A DNA stretch of 64,000 nucleotides from assembly GCA_910577055.1 (NCBI GenBank), contig CAJTKX010000003.1:124001-188000 (forward strand). Reading direction: 5' to 3'. This document shows, piece after piece, positions 17,847 to 25,108 of the stretch. Both the position numbers and the translations under genes were made by a program. The DNA is from an uncultured Christensenella sp. Lineage in GTDB: Bacteria; Bacillota; Clostridia; Christensenellales; Borkfalkiaceae. The first letter of the stretch is position 1. Every line of letters begins with the position of its first letter. Under the pieces are notes generated by a model that did no database searches, had not been told where the DNA came from, and saw only the letters and a list, made by a program, of their open reading frames with translations.

Positions 17847-17875
17847 AGTATAAGCGTACGGGGCAAAAAATGCAA
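17847..17875 (-). promoter_or_regulatory. Promoter of the 6S RNA
   Basis: TTGCAT (17875-17870), 17-bp spacer, TATACT (17852-17847). The predicted start is near 17840. Confidence 0.8.
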
Positions 17876-17908
17876 GGGGAAAATTTTTACAATTTAAAAT
17901 TCATTTAC

Positions 17909-17937
17909 TTGATTTTTACAACCAAAAGACTTAAAAT
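17909..17937 (+). promoter_or_regulatory. Promoter of the AspRS gene
   Basis: TTGATT 17909-17914, 17-bp spacer, TAAAAT 17932-17937, 28 bases before the start codon. Confidence 0.6.
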
Positions 17938-17965
17938 TAAATAAATATATTTAAAGAGGAAAAAT

Positions 17966-19297
17966 ATGGAAGAAATTACGGGCGTTATAAAATCCGAATA
18001 TGCCCACTACTCCGAATTTAAAAACAATATAGATAAAGTAGTAAAAATAAAGGGCGTTATACACAATATCCGTGAAATGTCGGACTTCGCCTTTATCCTT
18101 GTAAGAACCGCGCGGGAGCTTATACAATGCGTGTATTCGCCCGAATTTTCAAGTTTCAGACTTAACGATAGCATAGTTGAGCAAGCTTCGGCGAAAATCA
18201 CCGGAAAAGTGGTAAAAAGCGAAACGCGCGACGGCAGCGAGAGGTACGAATTACAGATACACGATATAGAAGTTATCTCCTCTCCCGTTGCGATTCCGCC
18301 CGTGGTTATCTCGAAAAAGCAAGTGACTTGCGATTTGTCTGTTAACCTCGATAACCGCCCCGTGACGTTACGCAACCCCAAGGAGCGCGCAATTTTCAAG
18401 ATACAAGAGGGCATTCAAAGGGGCTTCCGCGAATATTTGCAAAGCCAAAACTTCACCGAAATTCACAGCCCAAAAATAAACTTTGCGGGAGCCGAGGGCG
18501 GCACGAACGTGTTCAAACTCGATTACTTCGGAAAAACGGTTTATCTTGCGCAAAGCCCGCAGCTTTACAAGCAAGCGTTAGTGCCCGTGTTTGAAAGAGT
18601 GTTTGAAATTGCGCCCGTGTTCCGCGCCGAGCACCACGATACTTCGAGGCACTTAAACGAGTATATCTCAATGGACTTCGAAATGGGCTTTATAGAGAGT
18701 TTCACCGACATAATGAATATGGAAACGGGCGCCCTTAAATATATTATGAACCTTTTAAAGACGGAGTACGCGCCCGAAGTTGACCTTCTTAAAGTAGATA
18801 TTCCCGAAATTAACTCTATCCCGTGCGTGCGATTTAAGGACGCAAAAGAGCTTTGCGTGAAAAAGCTGAAAAATATTACGGATATGAAGGACTTCGAGCC
18901 GGAAGAAGAAGCGTTTTTGGGCAAATGGGCGAAACAACAGTTTAATTCCGACTTCCTTTTCGTAACCCACTACCTTTCGAAAAAGCGTCCGTTTTACACC
19001 ATGGACGACCCCGAGGACCCCGAAGTTACCCTTTCGTTCGACCTTTTGTTCAGAGGTTTGGAGATAACGAGCGGCGGACAGAGAATACACGACTATAACG
19101 AGCAAGTTGCGAAAATGAAGAAAATGGGCATGAACCCCGACGAGTTCGAAACGTATTTAATGTTGCACAAGTACGGCGCCCCCCCTCACGGCGGCTTGGG
19201 ACTTGGACTTGAAAGGTTGACTATGCACCTTTTGGGCTTTAAAAACGTAAGAAACGCGACTATGTTCCCGAGAGATATAAACAGAGTCAGCCCGTAA
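17966..19297 (+). CDS. aspS: Archaeal-type aspartyl-tRNA synthetase, probably non-discriminating
   Basis: 443 aa, GAGG ribosome site. An N-terminal OB-fold anticodon-binding domain (about 20-115) is followed by a class II catalytic core. Motif 2 is 'FRAEHHDTSRHLNEY' and motif 3 'GLGLGLERLTMHLLG'. The protein lacks the large GAD insertion of bacterial AspRS (about 590 aa) and matches the archaeal/eukaryal size of about 430-440. Bacterial copies of this form are usually non-discriminating, charging both tRNA-Asp and tRNA-Asn, the latter then amidated by GatCAB. It has its own promoter and terminator. Whether a second, bacterial AspRS exists in the genome cannot be seen here. Confidence 0.88.
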   Translation: MEEITGVIKSEYAHYSEFKNNIDKVVKIKGVIHNIREMSDFAFILVRTARELIQCVYSPEFSSFRLNDSIVEQASAKITGKVVKSETRDGSERYELQIHDIEVISSPVAIPPVVISKKQVTCDLSVNLDNRPVTLRNPKERAIFKIQEGIQRGFREYLQSQNFTEIHSPKINFAGAEGGTNVFKLDYFGKTVYLAQSPQLYKQALVPVFERVFEIAPVFRAEHHDTSRHLNEYISMDFEMGFIESFTDIMNMETGALKYIMNLLKTEYAPEVDLLKVDIPEINSIPCVRFKDAKELCVKKLKNITDMKDFEPEEEAFLGKWAKQQFNSDFLFVTHYLSKKRPFYTMDDPEDPEVTLSFDLLFRGLEITSGGQRIHDYNEQVAKMKKMGMNPDEFETYLMLHKYGAPPHGGLGLGLERLTMHLLGFKNVRNATMFPRDINRVSP

Positions 19298-19315
19298 TTT
19301 ACGGTAAAACAATGT

Positions 19316-19350
19316 GCGGCGCGGCGATTAAAAATCGCCGCGCCGCTTTA
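19316..19350. terminator. Bidirectional terminator
   Basis: Perfect 13-bp GC-rich stem (19316-19328 with 19334-19346), followed by TTTATT; it separates convergent genes. Confidence 0.85.
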
Positions 19351-19351
19351 T

Positions 19352-20314
19352 TCAGTCTGATTTTTTGCGCCTCGGTTTCCTAACGCTTTTCTTAACAGTA
19401 TAATGCGATATAATCTCCGATACGCCCCCGCCGTAAGCAACCATTACTTCATTTCCGTCATTCAGGTCACATATTCCGGCGCACTCTTCTACACGCTTGT
19501 TGCCATTTTCCTCAATAAAACAGTAAAACTTTTTATTACCCGCTTTATATCGATATGTGCTCCTCTTTATAAAATATTTGCCTACAGTGAACCGCGGATA
19601 GTCTTGCAAAATTTTCTCCAACCGTTTTCTCCTTCTGTCGTTAATAATAAGCGACCACCCGTAATCGGCAATAAAAATAGGCTTCGAAACATCGACTTTG
19701 ATTAAATTACCCGTTAATCCCGAAAAATCGACTTGCTCCCTTTCGGCTTCGGCTTTTGCAAATTCTTCCGCACCGTCCGACAGTGTAAACTTACTTAAAA
19801 TTATATTTTCCGTATCGTTGAAAGCAATCATAAGATTCTGACCGACAATAAACGGAACTTCGCCGTAATTCCACCTATGTTCGCCATAGCGCAAAACTCC
19901 GTCCAAACCGTAAAAGCTGTATTTTATATACACTCTGTAATACGAAAAAGTGCGGTGCGTACCATGGTGTAGCGCTTCTTGTTTCTGCACGTCAAGGACC
20001 GTACCGTCCGTCAACGTACAGTTTTTAAGAATTTTTCGCGCATGTTTCCGCCTTTTGATAATCGGAGAGTATCTTGCGCAAGCAAGAGCAGTTATAACCG
20101 ACAGTATAACGACAAACACAAATATAAAAACGGTAATTCTTACGTCGTGAAATAATACTTTAAAATTAACAACTATTTGCGCAATTACGACAGTCCAAAA
20201 AAAGGTTAGAACTACGCCTAAAAGAATAGCTTCGCCTATATTAAAATAAGTACCCTCAACGCCGTAACGTTTTGATTTATTAAGTTTATAAAAATGCATG
20301 TCGTTTTGTTCCAT
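19352..20314 (-). CDS. Membrane protein of unknown function
   Basis: 320 aa. Two membrane segments (about 29-50 and 60-80) near the N-terminus, then a soluble region of about 240 residues with an SH3-like/OB-like beta pattern ('TDGTVLDVQKQEALHHGTHR' then 'YRVYIKYSF') and a very basic C-terminus (KKSVRKPRRKKSD). No ribosome site is evident before the ATG at 20314; a second ATG at 20299 is possible. It follows the broken flavodoxin gene by 15 bases and probably shares its transcript. I recognise no family. Confidence 0.7.
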   Translation of the reverse strand: MEQNDMHFYKLNKSKRYGVEGTYFNIGEAILLGVVLTFFWTVVIAQIVVNFKVLFHDVRITVFIFVFVVILSVITALACARYSPIIKRRKHARKILKNCTLTDGTVLDVQKQEALHHGTHRTFSYYRVYIKYSFYGLDGVLRYGEHRWNYGEVPFIVGQNLMIAFNDTENIILSKFTLSDGAEEFAKAEAEREQVDFSGLTGNLIKVDVSKPIFIADYGWSLIINDRRRKRLEKILQDYPRFTVGKYFIKRSTYRYKAGNKKFYCFIEENGNKRVEECAGICDLNDGNEVMVAYGGGVSEIISHYTVKKSVRKPRRKKSD

Positions 20315-20329
20315 TTGATAACGTTATGC

Positions 20330-21056
20330 TTATCTTATAAAATTGGTTTTGATTTTGGGAATTATTACGGGCTTTTCAAGCTCCGTTCCCTTTGCGTTTT
20401 GCAAAAGCTTTAAAAGCCAAGCCAAATTGCTGCCGACGGCGCGCATAACAGTTACGCCCTCCTCGTCCTTTAAAACTTCGTCCGCGCTGTTGCCGTGAAC
20501 CATATTCCAATAGGTTGACGGAACTTGCAGCATATTGTTTATGCCTATGTACTTATTTAAAACGTCGTAAGAAGCGGTAGTACCCGCACGCCTTGCCGAA
20601 ACCACGCTTGCCGCGGGTTTAAACTGCATATACCTTCCGAATGCGTAAAAAAGCCTATCCATAGCGGCAACCGTTGCGCCGTTAGGGGAAGCGTAATGAA
20701 CGGGCGCGCCGAAAACGTAGCCGTCCGCCGTCTTGATTTTTTCGCCGATTGTATTAATAGGGTCGTCGTTAAATACGCATCCGTTGCCGGCTTTACAGCC
20801 GCCGCAACCTATGCAACCGCGCACCAAGCCATTGCCGAGCCATATAATTTCGCTTTCAACGCCTTGTATTTTAAGTCCCTTGCGTCTGCCTATTCCACCA
20901 CACGAGCATACATTTTTGTTAAGTTTTCAGTTTTTATGTTAAGAAAAGTGTTAGTTTCTTTCTGCCAAAAATTTTCATCTCGTTTGCAATTATGCTCAGC
21001 GCAGCATTTGTGCAACCGTGTTCGTGAGGACTGCCGTTAATAAGCAATACTTTCAT
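20330..21056 (-). pseudogene. Flavodoxin-family NAD(P)H oxidoreductase, interrupted
   Basis: The start is intact at 21056 (GGAG ribosome site; MKVLLINGSPHEHGCTNAAL is the standard FMN-binding N-terminus) but runs into a stop at about 20938. The rest resumes in another frame as 'LKIQGVESEIIWLGNGLVRGC' and is intact to 20330, with 'GCIGCGGC', 'GYVFGAPVHYASPNG' and 'SARRAGTT'. Joining codons GAG (ending 20979) and CTT (starting 20875) restores a normal family protein, so about 103 bases (20876-20978) are inserted. The insert contains the 5' half of a tRNA-Leu. It was the second gene of an operon with the SGNH hydrolase. The alternative is a chimeric assembly. Confidence 0.8.
20868..20907 (-). 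pseudogene. 5' half of a tRNA-Leu (anticodon TAA)
   Basis: Forty bases matching tRNA-Leu(TAA) from position 1 to the anticodon loop: GCTCGTGTGGTGGAATAGGC, then AGACGCAAGGGACTTAAAAT. The match stops where the 3' anticodon strand (TCCCT) should begin. The last bases, CTTAAAAT, double as codons of the flavodoxin gene, a micro-homology at the junction. Confidence 0.75.
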
Positions 21057-21059
21057 TTT

Positions 21060-21725
21060 TTAAAGCTCCTTTATGATTTTTTCAATAATCGGAATATAAA
21101 ATTTTTCGTATCCGTCAGTGTTGGGGTGAGTACTGTCGCCCTTACCCCACCCGTAAGTATCCGCAGTGTATTTATCTCTGTGGTCGGGAAGGAAAGTGTT
21201 TAAGCCGCTCTCCGCATAGATATCGGCAACCGCGACGTTATGCTTTTTACAAATATCTACGGCGCGCCCGCCGTAAATGCGTTGGGCTTCCTCCTCGCGT
21301 CGCCCCATTTTATGCGGTCTTACGAAAATAATTTTCGCCGACGGGAAAAACTTTTTAAAAGCACAGACGATACTTTCGAAACATTCGGTAAAGCTTGAAT
21401 TTTTAGAAATTTCAAAAAAATCGGTTACGCCCGCTTCGCCGAGGGGAACGTCAAAATTCACGCCGTCCGTTCTGAAACAGTCGTTTGTGAACCCGTCAAA
21501 CACAATTAAATCGGGCATGATACCGTCGTTTATAGCTTTGGTTATTTGCTCTACAACCCAATTTTTGCCTTCGTAAAAGCCCACTCTTGCTCCGCCGACG
21601 CAGTATTTTATAAGCCGAACGCCGAAGTCTTTTGCAATATATTCGCCCACGCCGAAACCGCCGTTGCCCGAACCGTACATAATACTGTCGCCGAATACGG
21701 CAAGCGTTTTGTCTTTAATATTCAT
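21060..21725 (-). CDS. SGNH/GDSL-family hydrolase
   Basis: 221 aa, GGAG ribosome site. Block I GDS ('VFGDSIMYGSG', nucleophile Ser near 14), a Gly in 'VGGARVG', block III 'FDGFTND' (Asn) and block V 'DSTHPNTDGY' (catalytic Asp/His) are all present. No signal peptide, so probably a cytoplasmic esterase or deacetylase of carbohydrates or lipids; the substrate is unknown. First gene of the operon with the flavodoxin pseudogene, whose start overlaps its 3' edge by context (4-base gap). Confidence 0.88.
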   Translation of the reverse strand: MNIKDKTLAVFGDSIMYGSGNGGFGVGEYIAKDFGVRLIKYCVGGARVGFYEGKNWVVEQITKAINDGIMPDLIVFDGFTNDCFRTDGVNFDVPLGEAGVTDFFEISKNSSFTECFESIVCAFKKFFPSAKIIFVRPHKMGRREEEAQRIYGGRAVDICKKHNVAVADIYAESGLNTFLPDHRDKYTADTYGWGKGDSTHPNTDGYEKFYIPIIEKIIKEL

Positions 21726-21841
21726 ATGCGCTCCGTTTATAGTAAAATCCGCCGGAAATACTTTCCGACGGATTTACTTTTTCCCCTATTATTAACAGCT
21801 TTACCGCCGTATGAATAGCCCCCTCGTAAGAGAGGAATTCT

Positions 21842-21870
21842 ACGATATCACGATTGTCGAAATTTGTCAA
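21842..21870 (-). promoter_or_regulatory. Promoter and long leader of the SGNH gene
   Basis: TTGACA (21870-21865), 17-bp spacer, TATCGT (21847-21842). The ~110-base leader holds two hairpins: CCTC/GAGG near 21830-21815, and a 13-14 bp stem with one mismatch at about 21749-21778. No known riboswitch was recognised. Confidence 0.6.
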
Positions 21871-21908
21871 CACATTTTTTCAATTTTTGTGCACTTTGCA
21901 CAATAAAA

Positions 21909-22610
21909 CTATGCTTTATACAGAATCCTGTGGCAGTTATCGCACTCGACAACCCCGCCCGACGAAATACTTTCCTTGCCCGCAAGGGATAACTCGCTGC
22001 CGCACTTAGAGCATCTGCCGCCGCTCTCGGCGCAAAGTATCGGGAAAATTCTTTCACTGCGCTTTATTTCGTATTTTTTTATAACTTCCGGCTCGATACC
22101 CTTTTTAAGCGCGTCCAACTCCTTTTTAACGGCAAGCGCCTCGCCTTGCATACCCTCTTTCAGCTTTTTGTAAGCTTCGGACGACTCGGTATACTGCTTT
22201 TGCATATCGATAGTCTTTTTCTTCATCGATTGATACTCTTCGTCGGCGTCCTTAATTGCTTTTGTTAGGGAAGCAACTTCCGCTTTTATCGACTTTAATC
22301 TGTCCGAAATTTGCGTGACGTTCTTCTTATAGAAAGAAATGTCCGCGCCGCCGTCTACCATTTCGTCGATATGGTCGAAGTCCGAAAGGGTTTCGGCAAT
22401 TTCTTGATACTTTTTGTTAAGCTCGGCAACGAGTGCGGAAAGTTCAACCGCCTTTGCCTCCAATGCGTCAAGCTTTTCGGGGGCTTTCGTAAGAAACGAC
22501 TTGGCTTGCACGAAGTTTTTTCTTTCGTCCGAGTTACCCAAATCGCGCTCGAGCTTTAAAAGCTTTTCGTCCGTTTCCTGATACTTTAAGAGTTTTTCAA
22601 CTTGCGTCAT
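21909..22610 (-). CDS. Coiled-coil protein with C4 zinc ribbon (DUF164/CT398-like)
   Basis: 233 aa. Residues 1-175 are a long charged coiled coil; the C-terminus is a zinc ribbon with CSKCGSEL and CDNCHRIL (four Cys). This is the typical build of the family found after nif3 in Bacillota and Actinobacteria. Its biochemical role is not established; nucleic-acid or protein tethering has been proposed. It is the last gene of the dgt-dnaG-rpoD-trmK-nif3 group. Confidence 0.85.
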   Translation of the reverse strand: MTQVEKLLKYQETDEKLLKLERDLGNSDERKNFVQAKSFLTKAPEKLDALEAKAVELSALVAELNKKYQEIAETLSDFDHIDEMVDGGADISFYKKNVTQISDRLKSIKAEVASLTKAIKDADEEYQSMKKKTIDMQKQYTESSEAYKKLKEGMQGEALAVKKELDALKKGIEPEVIKKYEIKRSERIFPILCAESGGRCSKCGSELSLAGKESISSGGVVECDNCHRILYKA

Positions 22611-22627
22611 AATATGCTCCTTGGGGT

Positions 22628-23416
22628 TTAAAGCAATGCGTTGTCGGTGAAATACGCCGACTGAACTTTAAGCCCGTCTTTGATTTTAAGATAAATTTTT
22701 TGAAAACCGTAATTTTCCGACGCATAGTGCGTAAGAACTATTACGGCAATTCCCCTTTGCGTAAGGGCAAGAATTTCGTGATGCTTCATATCCGCCGAAA
22801 CGAAAACGTCGGCTTGTCCGTTTGCCGCGAAATTCATATTATGGTCGTCGCACCCCGCACCGCAAAACGACGCGACTTTATTTACTTTTTTATTTTCCTC
22901 GCCATAAGCGATAAGCCTATCGGTGGCGAATTCATTTTTAACTTTTTGAATAAAATCTTTAAAAGTCGTCGGCGCAACGCGGTAAACTCTGCCGTAGCCG
23001 CCGTTTGATAACGGCGCGGCGATTTCAGCCTTGTCCCCGCCCAAACCGCGGCACAGAAAATAGTCTATGCCTTGGGGCGCAGCGTCGAAGTTGAGGTGCA
23101 TGGAAATTACGGAAATTCCGTTTTTTATACACTCTGCAAGCGCTTGTGACTGAGGGTCTGCCGTTAAATCGAACTTGGAAATTCCGCCGTAAATTGCGGG
23201 GTGGTGAGTTGCAATAACGTTAAAACCGAGTGATTTTGCCTTTTCAACCGCTTTTTTTGTTAAATCGAGCGTGAACAAAACGCCCGTTACGGCGTTTCCG
23301 CAATTTATAATTACGCCGCTGTTGTCATACATTTTATACTTGCCGCAAAACTCGTCGGATAAACTTACGGGCGCGACTTCTTTTTCCAAAAGCGCAAAAA
23401 CGTCTTCAACTTTCAT
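22628..23416 (-). CDS. Nif3-like dinuclear metal centre protein
   Basis: 262 aa. The metal ligands of the Nif3/YbgI family are visible: HH in 'ATHHPAIYGG', D in 'MHLNFDAAPQG', and H..E in 'THYASENYG'. Members form hexameric toroids with two metal ions per subunit and are annotated as GTP cyclohydrolase I type 2-like, but the true reaction is unclear. It overlaps the trmK gene by 11 bases, the common nif3-trmK pairing in Bacillota. Length is short compared with the ~370-aa form that carries a PII-like insert. Confidence 0.92.
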   Translation of the reverse strand: MKVEDVFALLEKEVAPVSLSDEFCGKYKMYDNSGVIINCGNAVTGVLFTLDLTKKAVEKAKSLGFNVIATHHPAIYGGISKFDLTADPQSQALAECIKNGISVISMHLNFDAAPQGIDYFLCRGLGGDKAEIAAPLSNGGYGRVYRVAPTTFKDFIQKVKNEFATDRLIAYGEENKKVNKVASFCGAGCDDHNMNFAANGQADVFVSADMKHHEILALTQRGIAVIVLTHYASENYGFQKIYLKIKDGLKVQSAYFTDNALL

Positions 23417-24047
23417 CTGTAAGAACGCCCTCCATAAAGCGGATTTCTTCTTTTATCTTTAAACGCGTATTATCTTTTAAATCTCTTTCCAGATAAGCGC
23501 GTTTTTTCGCTATTTCGGAATTGATATATTTTTTAGTAATTTCGCCAGACAAATTCAAACCGAATTCAAGCTGTTTTTGTCCGTAACAGACTGTGCCGCC
23601 GCGCTTGCCTTTTAAAACGTAATAATATTTACCGCCGCTTTCAAAAGGCTCGTCCACGAAAATTTCCGCTCCGTTTGACAAAAGATACTCACGCACGGCG
23701 CGGATATTTTTCATGGGTTGCAACACAAAATTTTTAGGAATAAACGAATTTTTGAATATGTTAACGATTTCTTCGCCGCCCATTCCGGCAATTAAAACTT
23801 GGTCAATATCCGCGCTTATTCCGTCAAGTCCGTTGCAACATACGGGTTTTACTTTACCGCTTTCGATATGTTCCGCAAGCAAGCTTTCGGCTTTTTGCAA
23901 ACATTTTGCGCTTATATCCGAAATAACCGCGCTTTCGCACAAGCCGTTTTTAAGCATATAGCGCGTGCAATAGCCGTGGTCGCAGCCCACGTCGGCAAAC
24001 GTTGTGCATTTATCGAGATAAGAGCAAAGCTTTTTTATTCTGTCCAT
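23406..24047 (-). CDS. trmK: tRNA (adenine-22-N1) methyltransferase
   Basis: 213 aa. Rossmann-like SAM-binding motif 'FADVGCDHGYCTRYML' near residues 18-33, an acidic turn 'ISDISAKCLQKAE', and the TrmK-specific 'IAGMGGEEIVNI' and 'LQPMKNIRAVREYL'. It methylates A22 in the D loop of some tRNAs with SAM. The start codon overlaps the end of rpoD; operon with rpoD and nif3 as in Bacillus. Confidence 0.93.
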   Translation of the reverse strand: MDRIKKLCSYLDKCTTFADVGCDHGYCTRYMLKNGLCESAVISDISAKCLQKAESLLAEHIESGKVKPVCCNGLDGISADIDQVLIAGMGGEEIVNIFKNSFIPKNFVLQPMKNIRAVREYLLSNGAEIFVDEPFESGGKYYYVLKGKRGGTVCYGQKQLEFGLNLSGEITKKYINSEIAKKRAYLERDLKDNTRLKIKEEIRFMEGVLTDES

Positions 24048-25108
24048 TAGGTATCGAGGAAATCTTTCAAGTGCTTTGAACGCGACGGGTGACGAAGCTT
24101 TCTTAAAGCCTTGGCTTCAATCTGCCTTATCCTTTCACGGGTGACGTTGAACTCCTTGCCCACTTCTTCCAAGGTGCGGGGTCTGCCGTCGTCTACGCCG
24201 TATCTTAAACGCAAAACCTTTTCTTCGCGCGGGGTCAAGCTGTTTAAAACGCCCAAAAGCGTTTCTTTAAGCATAGTTGTCGAAACGCTGTCCGACGGGG
24301 TTGCAGTGGTGACGTCCTCGATAAAGTCGCCGAGGTGGCTATCCTCTTCCTCGCCGATAGGGGTTTCCAAAGACACGGGGTCTTGCGCGATTTTTTGAAT
24401 TTCGCAAACGCGCTCTTCACTTATACCCATTTCCTTGGCGATTTCCGCGGGGGTCGGTTCTCTGCCGAGTTTTTGCAATAATATTCTCGATACTCGGGTG
24501 AGTTTGTTTATGGTTTCAACCATATGCACGGGAATACGGATAGTCCTTGCTTGGTCTGCGATTGCTCTTGTTATGGCTTGCCTTATCCACCAAGTTGCGT
24601 AGGTAGAGAATTTGAAGCCCTTTTGATAGTCGAACTTTTCAACGGCTTTCATAAGACCCAAATTGCCCTCTTGTATCAAATCGAGGAACAACATTCCGCG
24701 TCCGACGTACCTTTTGGCGATAGAAACGACAAGCCTTAAATTGGCTTCGGAAAGCTGTCTTTTCGCCTCCTCGTCGCCCTCTTCTTGCATTCTGCGGGCA
24801 AGCTCTATCTCATCGTCCGAAGAAAGAAGGGATACTCTGCCTATGTCCTTTAAATACATTTTGACGGGGTCGTCTAACCCTATATCGGAGAGGGCTTGCT
24901 CGTAAAGCTCTTTATCGCGCTCCGCCTCGTCGATTATCTGAATGCTTGCCTCGGCAATGGATTTATAAACGTAGTCCATTTGCGCGGGGGTCGTTTCATA
25001 CTTTTCCATTATGTCGCAAAGCGTGTTTGTGGTGATTGAGCCCTTAGCACCGTAGGTGTCGATAATATGTTTTAAAATTTCGCCTAATTTCTGTTCGGTT
25101 AAATTCAT
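24047..25108 (-). CDS. rpoD: Housekeeping RNA polymerase sigma factor
   Basis: 353 aa. The N-terminal region 1.1 is short. Region 1.2 is 'DPVKMYLKDIGRVSLL'. Region 2 has the core-binding and -10 helix ('GLMKAVEKFDYQKGFKFSTY', 'WWIRQAITRAIADQARTIRI'). Region 3 follows, and region 4.2 carries the -35 helix-turn-helix ('TLEEVGKEFNVTRERIRQIE'). This fits the TTGACA/TATAAT promoters seen in the window. It overlaps the end of dnaG by 4 bases and the start of trmK by 1, giving a tight macromolecular-synthesis operon. Confidence 0.97.
   Translation of the reverse strand: MNLTEQKLGEILKHIIDTYGAKGSITTNTLCDIMEKYETTPAQMDYVYKSIAEASIQIIDEAERDKELYEQALSDIGLDDPVKMYLKDIGRVSLLSSDDEIELARRMQEEGDEEAKRQLSEANLRLVVSIAKRYVGRGMLFLDLIQEGNLGLMKAVEKFDYQKGFKFSTYATWWIRQAITRAIADQARTIRIPVHMVETINKLTRVSRILLQKLGREPTPAEIAKEMGISEERVCEIQKIAQDPVSLETPIGEEEDSHLGDFIEDVTTATPSDSVSTTMLKETLLGVLNSLTPREEKVLRLRYGVDDGRPRTLEEVGKEFNVTRERIRQIEAKALRKLRHPSRSKHLKDFLDT

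Noticed and set aside
20938..21056. Short intact protein from the 5' part of the flavodoxin gene
   Set aside because: It ends soon after the FMN-binding loop; without the rest of the fold it cannot be a functional flavodoxin.
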